A stretch of DNA of 6,901 bases. Origin: Thiotrichales bacterium HSG1. Its GTDB lineage: Bacteria > Pseudomonadota > Gammaproteobacteria > Beggiatoales > Beggiatoaceae. The notes below the pieces were generated by a model. The model saw only the letters and a list, made by a program, of their open reading frames with translations. It was not told the origin of the DNA and did not search any database. How positions within the stretch are numbered: position 1 is the stretch's first letter; each line of letters begins with the position of its first letter. Made by a program: the position numbers and the translations under genes. The stretch lies in NCBI GenBank assembly GCA_030378125.1, contig JAUCGN010000091.1, forward strand, positions 1-6,901, in the 5' to 3' direction. This document shows, piece after piece, positions 1 through 4,814 of this stretch.

Positions 1-127
1 TAGGATATATACATGGATAAGGTACATTTCGCTGTTGATGGACGACTTATTTCTCTCATTGGATTCTTTTCTATAGTTTTTTTGGATGATCCATATTATA
101 ATATTCTTGTCAATGCGTAAGTCCTAA
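1..127. other. Possible insertion-sequence end
   Basis: The stretch ending near 127 reads TGCGTAAGTCCTA (115-127). In reverse complement this is TAGGACTTACGCA, which resembles terminal inverted repeats I remember from insertion sequences of cyanobacteria and sulfur bacteria. If that is right, an IS body lies mostly left of the window and this is its right boundary. The minus strand is open through 1-120 without a stop. The plus strand has a 35-codon ATG reading frame at 13-120, immediately after a TAG. Neither product is recognisable. The other inverted repeat is not in the window, so the call rests on motif resemblance alone. Confidence 0.25.
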
Positions 128-204
128 TCTATTGACTTTATACTTTTAAAAAACTGTCCGAACTATTGTTAAGCGTTGCAAGATACTGAATATCATAGAA
201 TAAA

Positions 205-225
205 TCCCAAGCTAGGAAGTTGGGA
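205..225. repeat. Small REP-like palindrome downstream of the coiled-coil gene
   Basis: TCCCAA (205-210) and TTGGGA (220-225) form a 6-bp stem around a 9-nt loop. Short palindromes of the CCCAAGCT...TTGGGA type are, from memory, dispersed in genomes of sulfur-oxidising gammaproteobacteria and cyanobacteria. It lies 21-41 bp beyond the stop of the minus-strand gene and could also act as a weak terminator for it, but no uninterrupted U-run follows on that strand. A second AT-only hairpin (TAAAATA 230-236 with TATTTTA 242-248) overlaps the stop codon itself. Only one copy is visible here, so dispersal cannot be judged. Confidence 0.3.
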
Positions 226-245
226 ACTATAAAATAAGTTATATT

Positions 246-809
246 TTAGGGAAATGGAAAGGCCTTTATAGGAGCAGACATACGATTAACATTGTATCCC
301 ATTGCTCCAACTGAACTATTCAAATTAGTAAACTGATAACTCATATTGCCCATGTCATAACTCATTGAACTCATACTTGTTTGCATTAAAGCCATATTTT
401 TATTCATCTCCTTCATATTTACACTCATTTGCTGCATATTACCACTCATATTATCAATCGACGTATTCATGTCAGCCATGACACTAACATGTTTTTCCAT
501 ACTAAACATGGCTCCATTCATAATATCGAAATTTTTGTTTATTATAATAAAATTACTTTCCATATTTTCCATATGTTTTCCCATTTTGTCCATACCAGTG
601 GTTATCTGCTCCATTCTAAACAATAGCGTGAAAATGAGAGTGAACATGGCAATACCAAGGACGAACAAACCAATCAGACTAACCCGAATAATTTGCGTGG
701 TACGTCTTCCAACTCTAACTGAAAATTCTTCTCTTAATTGCATTGCATTGTTAAAGTCAGCCATGCTTTCTTTAAATACACCAACCACATCTTCAAGATT
801 TTCTTTCAT
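246..809 (-). CDS. Membrane-anchored methionine-rich coiled-coil protein
   Basis: This 187-residue protein has no recognised enzymatic domain. A cytoplasmic N-terminus (1-38, with arginines at 26, 32, 35 and 36) precedes one transmembrane helix at about 39-64. By the positive-inside rule, residues 65-187 are periplasmic. From residue 66 to 184 hydrophobic residues recur with 3/4 spacing to the C-terminus, broken by one 3-3 step at 108-114. By my count 23 of 35 core positions are Met, including an unbroken run of eleven from 121 to 156. Met makes up 27 of 187 residues. The C-terminus (GYNVNRMSAPIKAFPFP) recalls hypothetical proteins of sulfur oxidisers and methanotrophs, sometimes misannotated as translation initiation factor 2; this is from memory. 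The start is the first ATG, with AGGAA about 13 nt upstream. The gene is monocistronic here. Possible roles include an envelope scaffold, metal binding through thioether sulfur, or an oxidant sink; none is shown. Confidence 0.85.
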   Translation of the reverse strand: MKENLEDVVGVFKESMADFNNAMQLREEFSVRVGRRTTQIIRVSLIGLFVLGIAMFTLIFTLLFRMEQITTGMDKMGKHMENMESNFIIINKNFDIMNGAMFSMEKHVSVMADMNTSIDNMSGNMQQMSVNMKEMNKNMALMQTSMSSMSYDMGNMSYQFTNLNSSVGAMGYNVNRMSAPIKAFPFP

Positions 810-903
810 ATTCTTAAAATATTTCCTATTGGTTTAAAATTTAAGTTCGAAGAGTTTTAGTTATTGAGGCACAAATTGTTATTTTAATAAACATTCATTT
901 TTT

Positions 904-993
904 GGTAGTCCTGCAATATATAGTGATAAATCTATTAATCTCTTAATATTTAACAGATTTTTTAGAACAAACACTATTCTGTGCAGGACTACC
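904..993 (+). mobile_element. MITE-like element, copy 1 (90 bp)
   Basis: A non-coding 90-bp element is bounded by perfect 12-bp terminal inverted repeats, GGTAGTCCTGCA (904-915) and TGCAGGACTACC (982-993). The inverted symmetry resumes after a 4-nt break with ATAGTG (920-925) and CACTAT (972-977). It is flanked by the 8-bp direct repeat CATTTTTT (896-903 and 994-1001), read as a target-site duplication. A second copy lies at 6540-6629 in the same orientation with 87 of 90 identical positions; the differences here are at 918, 941 and 956. It has no room for a transposase, so it would be mobilised in trans. It sits 94 bp upstream of the start of the minus-strand coiled-coil gene. Confidence 0.92.
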
Positions 994-1557
994 CATTTTT
1001 TTATTTTTAAGTAAATATTTTTTATAATTTATGCTTAGGTATTAAGAAATTTGCTACATATAATCTGTACTAGTATAACATGTAATTTAAGTAAAATTGA
1101 TTTGTATTTATTTAGTATAACTTTTACACATTGGCAAAAGAAAATCAGCATCGTCGTTATAATATCTGTTGAATTCTGACTATTTGATTCCGTTTGAATA
1201 TGAGCTTTAAGGAACAATAAATAACTCCATATCTTTCCTATTAAACCATATTTACTTTTATAATCAAAAACTAACACAGTACGTTTGTGTTGGAAGATAA
1301 AAAATGAAAACAAAAGGTTATAACTTTGAGCATAATTTTACTCATGGTAAACAATATCTTACTTTTGGCAACTCTCATCCTAATTGAAAATTCCTATTTT
1401 TTTTGCTTGAATAAATGAGTTATTTGGCTAAAATGAGATTTACTGTTTTAAGACTGACCTATTGGCTTATGAACAGTATTTTTTTGAAAGAAATAAATCA
1501 ATTTATTATTATATAAATACATATAAACCAATACTTTATAAGTAATACAAAATTTAT
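994..1557. other. Gene-poor AT-rich stretch with an IS relic
   Basis: Apart from the transposase remnant annotated separately at about 1264-1378, I see no supported gene, RNA or repeat here. The base composition is extremely AT-rich. The single minus-strand open frame at 1035-1313 has no ribosome-binding site, an implausible composition and lies antisense to the relic. Residual transposase sequence may continue beyond 1378 in other frames, for example a LAKMRF... segment read around 1430, but it is too decayed to delimit. Confidence 0.5.
1264..1378 (+). pseudogene. Transposase remnant (DDE-type, C-terminal part), frameshifted
   Basis: Two adjoining plus-strand frames together spell a recognisable conserved stretch of a DDE transposase family. 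From 1291, one frame reads WKIKNENK, matching the family pattern RWKIENE-F. From 1304 the next frame reads MKTKGYNFEHNFTHGKQYL, matching LKTKGYNLEHNFGHGKQHL. The join requires a small frameshift near 1304-1312. The second frame stops at 1376-1378; after that a third frame gives LLATLILI, which fits the next family segment (a hydrophobic LATL-LLAF stretch). The upstream catalytic domain is not detectable, so only a decayed fragment survives. The ATG at 1304 with a GGAAG upstream could express a 24-codon peptide, but this is probably accidental. The family assignment is from remembered motifs, and the ends are approximate. Confidence 0.6.
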
Positions 1558-1586
1558 TTTAAATAATTGTTGCTTAATTTTATAAT
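1558..1586 (+). promoter_or_regulatory. Candidate sigma-70 promoter for the cold-shock gene
   Basis: TTTAAA (1558-1563, four of six matches to the -35 consensus) is followed after 17 bp by a perfect TATAAT (1581-1586). Transcription starting near 1593 would give a leader of roughly 158 nt before the ATG at 1751, comparable to the long, cold-responsive leaders known for cspA-type genes. The leader includes a small hairpin (TGATG 1631-1635 with CATCA 1643-1647). The surrounding sequence is so AT-rich that a chance match is quite possible. Confidence 0.35.
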
Positions 1587-1750
1587 AAAAAGTTTGCGAT
1601 TATTTGAAAAATACACTATTCTATGGGTCATGATGTTTCACGCATCAAAATGTTTAATATTATGTATTAATAATCATCGAATTATTTTTGATTGTTTAAA
1701 GGCATGGTATTTACGAAATTTAGAAATATTTACAGAGGTTAGTATTAGGT

Positions 1751-1954
1751 ATGAACCGTGGTACAGTGAAATGGTTTAACGACTCTAAAGGTTTTGGTTT
1801 TATTTCGCCTGAAGATGGTAGCAAGGACATATTTGTCCATTTTTCAAGTATTCAAAAAGAGGGGTTCAAGACTCTCAACGAGGGGCAACAGGTTGAGTAT
1901 GAATCAACTGATGGCCCGAAAGGTCCTCAGGCAACCAAGTGTTTTCCTATTTAG
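1751..1954 (+). CDS. Cold-shock domain protein (CspA family)
   Basis: This 67-residue protein spans a single complete cold-shock domain, the usual CspA size. It starts [10 protein letters not shown], followed by the RNP1 motif KGFGFI at 13-18 and the RNP2 motif DIFVHF at 26-31, both nucleic-acid-binding beta-strands. The last third ([21 protein letters not shown]) matches the family closing strands. Such proteins bind single-stranded RNA or DNA in the cytoplasm, melt secondary structure and act as RNA chaperones or antiterminators. The ATG is fixed by family alignment; AGAGG at 1734-1738 lies 12 nt upstream, slightly far for a ribosome site. It is transcribed alone, behind a long non-coding region and against the pilin genes. 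Whether it is cold-induced cannot be decided from sequence; many family members are constitutive or stress-related. Confidence 0.96.
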   Translation: MNRGTVKWFNDSKGFGFISPEDGSKDIFVHFSSIQKEGFKTLNEGQQVEYESTDGPKGPQATKCFPI

Positions 1955-1977
1955 ATTAAAGTCTTGATGTAAAAAAA

Positions 1978-2004
1978 CCGTGGTCTAACTTTGTTAGGCT
2001 GCGG
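1978..2004. terminator. Shared hairpin terminator between convergent genes
   Basis: Arms CCGTGGTCTAAC (1978-1989) and GTTAGGCTGCGG (1993-2004) enclose a 3-nt loop. In the plus-strand RNA all 12 positions pair, nine Watson-Crick and three G-U. In the minus-strand RNA the same three positions become A-C mismatches, but the hairpin is followed by seven U residues (A-run at 1971-1977). It lies 23 bp past the cold-shock gene stop and 19 bp past the pilin stop, the expected place for a bidirectional terminator. On the plus strand the tail is poor (CTATGTAG). Confidence 0.7.
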
Positions 2005-2023
2005 CTATGTAGAAACTTTTGCG

Positions 2024-2650
2024 TTATAAAGAAAAATATAGTTGGTGTTCTACTTCTGTTGTTCCGTTGTCATCATCATAATCTGATAAACTACTCCTAA
2101 TTCTTCCAGTAATTGGGTTTTCATCATCAGAATGAGCGTCCAAAATAACGGCAATATTTCCGGGGACACCAGTAAATCCAACGAACAATGTCATGTTATT
2201 CCCTTGAGCTCCATTATCATTACCATTGCTTGTAGAAGATGAATCGCTTGACACTCCCATCCAACCATTGAAGGCATTTTGAGGTTGTTGTTGTTGGTTT
2301 GATGTTCTTTCTACCATATCTGCTGAACGCAAGTGTAGCCACAATAAACGAGATTCATCGTTAACTGTTTGTGAAGCAAAATTGCCGTTTATGATACCGT
2401 CCCCACCTCCATCATCGCTATTTCCAACTCCTTTAAATCGACTTGCCCCATCATCATCACCTGGAAGTTGATGGTAATGTTCACGATAAACAGTAATAGC
2501 TTTAGAAATACTGCTAAAGTTGTTTTGGATATTTTTTACCTTGGCGTTAGTAATAAGTTCACTACCTTTAAGCACCGTTCCCATAACCAGTCCTATAATT
2601 ATAAAAACGATGGCAATCTCAACAAGAGTGAAACCATCATTAGTTTTCAT
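2024..2650 (-). CDS. Type IV pilin-like protein B (pseudopilin/minor pilin)
   Basis: This 208-residue prepilin has a 6-residue leader ending in Gly6, cleavage before Phe7 (MKTNDG/FTLVEIAIVF), and the conserved glutamate at +5 of the mature protein. The hydrophobic helix runs to about residue 27 and continues as the amphipathic N-terminal helix. The globular part contains LPGDDD (62-67), a glycine-aspartate loop (78-89), DESRLLWLHLRSADMVE (98-114) and a DDENP segment near 175-179; these are also present in its neighbour. The protein has no cysteine, so no disulfide D-loop. Asp clusters may bind calcium as in GspG-type pseudopilins (inference). It carries Q-rich (118-125) and S/N/G-rich (134-152) low-complexity inserts that the paralog lacks. 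It starts 17 bp after the paralog stops and has only a weak ribosome site, suggesting coupled translation. A prepilin peptidase and an assembly machine elsewhere would be needed. Confidence 0.88.
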   Translation of the reverse strand: MKTNDGFTLVEIAIVFIIIGLVMGTVLKGSELITNAKVKNIQNNFSSISKAITVYREHYHQLPGDDDGASRFKGVGNSDDGGGDGIINGNFASQTVNDESRLLWLHLRSADMVERTSNQQQQPQNAFNGWMGVSSDSSSTSNGNDNGAQGNNMTLFVGFTGVPGNIAVILDAHSDDENPITGRIRSSLSDYDDDNGTTEVEHQLYFSL

Positions 2651-2667
2651 TAATCTAGACCAAAAAA

Positions 2668-3267
2668 TTACAATATAAAATAGACATCTCGTATGTCATC
2701 ACTATTACCTTTATAAACAGTTTTACCACTGGCTCTGATGCTACCTTTGGTTGGGTCTTCATCATCGGCTCTTGATTCTAGTATAGCCGCTATATCATTA
2801 GGAATTTTAGAAAACCCTATATAGGTTTTTCCTTCTGCTATGGATGGTGTTGTTACTATCTTAGAAGATACCCCCGTTAACCCACCACCGAAAGCATTAC
2901 CCGGTAAAGTACTGTCACCTGGCTCCCCCTCCACTAATCCAGATGAACGTAGATGAGCCCAAAAATATCCACTTTCATCGGTAGCAGTAGGGGCAAGAGC
3001 GTCTCCTTCAATATTTCCATCATTATCACCACCGGTTATTCCAAATCTGGCTTGTGTTTTAATTTTATCATCATCCCCCGGCAAAGCTCGGTAGCGGTCT
3101 TGATAACTAAAAATTGCGGCAGTTATTCCAGTAAAGTCATTTTCTAAATTTTTTATCCTAGCATTTTTCACAATTTCTTGACCTTTGAGGACTCCGCCTA
3201 ATAACAACCCAATAATCACCATAACAATAGCGATCTCTACTAAAGTAAAACCTCGTTGATTACTCAT
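2668..3267 (-). CDS. Type IV pilin-like protein A (pseudopilin/minor pilin)
   Basis: This 199-residue prepilin is the upstream member of a tandem pair. I place the start at 3267, not the in-frame ATG at 3285. GGAG at 3274-3277 sits six nt upstream of 3267, and this start gives the standard 6-residue leader MSNQRG with cleavage before Phe7 and Glu at mature position 5. Shared features with its neighbour are LPGDDD (63-67 region), the acidic loop GGDNDGNIEGD (79-89), DESGYFWAHLRSSGLVE (97-113), PNDIAAILESRADDEDP (156-172) and a terminal YF-L. There is no cysteine. Such proteins insert in the inner membrane by the N-terminal helix and are assembled into a type II secretion pseudopilus or type IV pilus tip. 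It lies 59 bp below the helical-repeat gene on the same strand, so it may have its own promoter or be read through. Confidence 0.9.
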   Translation of the reverse strand: MSNQRGFTLVEIAIVMVIIGLLLGGVLKGQEIVKNARIKNLENDFTGITAAIFSYQDRYRALPGDDDKIKTQARFGITGGDNDGNIEGDALAPTATDESGYFWAHLRSSGLVEGEPGDSTLPGNAFGGGLTGVSSKIVTTPSIAEGKTYIGFSKIPNDIAAILESRADDEDPTKGSIRASGKTVYKGNSDDIRDVYFIL

Positions 3268-3300
3268 TTTTGTCTCCACAATCACAATTTATCAATAAAA

Positions 3301-3319
3301 TGTAAAGTTACTATTTACA
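3301..3319 (-). terminator. Weak AT-rich hairpin after the helical-repeat gene
   Basis: TGTAAA (3301-3306) and TTTACA (3314-3319) form a 6-bp stem with a 7-nt loop. On the minus strand it comes just after the stop of the helical-repeat gene and is followed by TTTTATT. The stem has a single G-C pair, so it would terminate inefficiently at best and could instead be an operator-like inverted repeat upstream of the pilin pair. Confidence 0.25.
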
Positions 3320-3326
3320 GTTAATT

Positions 3327-4025
3327 CTATTTTTCCAAAGCTAAAAGTTTTTTATTTAAAAATTCAATTTCCTTAGGGTCCGTCAATTGACCACTGGCAA
3401 GCATCCCACCAACCATTAAACGAGCCTGTTCTAATTCTCCCATATCTTCTAAAATAAAAATTTGCATTTCTTTCGCCCATCTCGGCATATTAGGAGTAGC
3501 ATGAGCAGATATCGCTTGAGCATATTTCAATGCCAAAGGTAAATCTTTTAATCTATGTTTAGCCATTACTGTTACATGAGCTAACCAAGTCCATCTCTTT
3601 TTTGGGTCTATAAAAAATTGTCTATAAATAAATTCTAACATTAAACGTTGTTTTTTTTGATCTGAAACAGTTGAATATAAATGACTTGCCGCCAATAATG
3701 GATATTGACTATTTGGATCGAGTAGCAATATTTGTTCCAACCATTGTTGTAATTTATTATAATCAAGTTGTTGATAAGGTAAAAATTGCCCGGTTTGAAC
3801 ATCAAATGCTTGCAACCAAAGCATAAGTATTTTAGCGCCAACAATCGGATCACCAAGAGTTAAAATGTTCAATAACTCAGCTTGAGGTGGTGTAGTTAAT
3901 TTTTCTATTTTTATATTGGGCGGAGGTAATTTATTATGCAAAATAATTTGCCCTCCCAAACTTAATAATAGCAACATAATTATTGTTTTAGGGATATTTT
4001 GCACAGAACGTTGTTGCTCATTCAT
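3327..4025 (-). CDS. Membrane-anchored helical-repeat protein paired with ABC permease
   Basis: This 232-residue protein has one N-terminal membrane anchor (about 13-31) and a proline-rich linker (LPPP 33-36). An all-helical body follows that looks like degenerate TPR repeats, with segments around 48-72, 87-117, 126-150, 160-176 and 183-210. Conserved-looking blocks are LGDPIVGAKILMLWLQAFD (57-75), LDPNSQYPLLAASHLY (102-117) and ILEDMGELEQAR (191-202). I recall the same protein type as an uncharacterised neighbour of an ABC-2 permease in beta- and gammaproteobacteria. Its ATG overlaps the permease TGA by four bases (ATGA, 4022-4025), a clear translational-coupling arrangement with no ribosome site of its own. 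This suggests the two products act together at the inner membrane, with the helical domain probably periplasmic. The exact role is unknown. Confidence 0.8.
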   Translation of the reverse strand: MNEQQRSVQNIPKTIIMLLLLSLGGQIILHNKLPPPNIKIEKLTTPPQAELLNILTLGDPIVGAKILMLWLQAFDVQTGQFLPYQQLDYNKLQQWLEQILLLDPNSQYPLLAASHLYSTVSDQKKQRLMLEFIYRQFFIDPKKRWTWLAHVTVMAKHRLKDLPLALKYAQAISAHATPNMPRWAKEMQIFILEDMGELEQARLMVGGMLASGQLTDPKEIEFLNKKLLALEK

Positions 4026-4789
4026 AAGTTTTTTCTATAAATATCAAATAAGCTCATGCTAATCAGCAATATAACATATATAGCTGTTTGTAGCAAAATT
4101 TCTATTAAACTATTAAAACTACCAGTGTGATAAACTAACCAAGCAGATTGAGTGAAGTTTTCTAAATTGGGGAGTAACATGGCTAGTAATTTAATGAAAC
4201 CATTAATAAACTGATCTGTCAATGACTGTGAGTTTGACAATGAGTTTAATGCCATCAATTGGATCGCACCAATACTACGCGCCAATATATAAAACCCTAA
4301 AACCATGCTGAAAGATTGGACAACTTGATGGAAAGTGAGTACACACAATAAACTAACTGCTATAACGATTAATAATTCACAAAAAAGAGATAAACTCCAT
4401 AACCCCACTTGTGAATAAGGCACATAATTTAATAATGCTAAGCCAAACAATGTAGCTGTAAGCAAAGCGATTAATGCAAAACCACTAAATTTACCAATGA
4501 AGTAACTGCTACGTTGTAAAGATAAAGATAACCACAAATATATAGAATTATTGTGAAATTCATGTACCATACTAGTAATTACAAACAGACTGATTACGTA
4601 AATTGCACTTAAACGTAAAAAAGCTGCCAACAAACTGCTTTGATAATTTACAGTCTCAACGATAGCTGTTTGACCAATAAAAATGCTCAATCCAAATCCA
4701 ACGAGCAGTAACATGACGATAACTACAAAGAAGCTAGTACGTAAAGCTTCCAATGCTACTAAAGTGGCGAGAGTAATAATTTGTTTCAT
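4022..4789 (-). CDS. ABC-2-like transporter permease subunit
   Basis: This 255-residue polytopic membrane protein has hydrophobic segments at about 18-39, 57-75, 98-120, 131-153, 157-177 and 227-249. Six helices and this length are typical of ABC-2 type permeases. The N-terminus (TLATLVALEALRTSFF...GFGLSIFIGQ) resembles the uncharacterised permeases that accompany the helical-repeat protein encoded next to it. No Walker-type ATPase is encoded in the window, so if it is a transporter its nucleotide-binding subunit must be elsewhere. It is the first gene of a minus-strand cluster, and its start codon lies only 25 bp from that of the divergent kinase. No clear Shine-Dalgarno is visible upstream of the ATG, but alignment of the N-terminus with remembered homologues supports this start. 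The substrate cannot be inferred. Confidence 0.78.
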   Translation of the reverse strand: MKQIITLATLVALEALRTSFFVVIVMLLLVGFGLSIFIGQTAIVETVNYQSSLLAAFLRLSAIYVISLFVITSMVHEFHNNSIYLWLSLSLQRSSYFIGKFSGFALIALLTATLFGLALLNYVPYSQVGLWSLSLFCELLIVIAVSLLCVLTFHQVVQSFSMVLGFYILARSIGAIQLMALNSLSNSQSLTDQFINGFIKLLAMLLPNLENFTQSAWLVYHTGSFNSLIEILLQTAIYVILLISMSLFDIYRKNL

Positions 4790-4814
4790 TTAATAAATTC
4801 TAGGTAAACTAATA
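4790..4814. promoter_or_regulatory. 25-bp divergent intergenic region
   Basis: The start codons of the permease (4789) and the histidine kinase (4815) face away from each other across just 25 bp. There is no space for two separate sigma-70 promoters, so at least one must lie inside the opposite coding sequence or the two must overlap. The only visible element is AGG (4802-4804), 10 nt before the kinase ATG, a plausible ribosome site. Confidence 0.5.

Noticed and set aside
13..120. 35-codon plus-strand frame at the left edge
   Set aside because: Short, no recognisable product and no clear ribosome site; it may be part of a truncated IS, so it is mentioned only within that region.
469..837. 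Plus-strand open frames opposite the coiled-coil gene
   Set aside because: They are antisense shadows of the regular Met-rich coding sequence.
904..993. CRISPR-like repeat or small RNA gene instead of a MITE
   Set aside because: There are only two copies 5.5 kb apart, with no spacers; the terminal inverted repeats plus flanking duplications fit transposition.
1035..1313. 92-codon minus-strand open frame
   Set aside because: It lies in very AT-rich DNA without a ribosome site, has no recognisable domain and is antisense to the transposase relic.
1567..1779. 70-codon plus-strand open frame upstream of and overlapping the cold-shock gene
   Set aside because: It runs out of frame into the cold-shock gene, has atypical composition and no ribosome site; the region is better explained as a leader.
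2953..3147. Plus-strand open frame opposite pilin A
   Set aside because: Antisense shadow of a clear pilin gene.
3268..3285. Upstream in-frame ATG at 3285 for pilin A
   Set aside because: The ATG at 3267 has a well-spaced GGAG and gives the usual 6-residue prepilin leader; the longer form would give a 12-residue leader without a ribosome site.
3301..3325. TAACTGA-type repeat known from marine Beggiatoaceae
   Set aside because: Only single near-matches such as TAACTGT occur, and no tandem array is present in the window.
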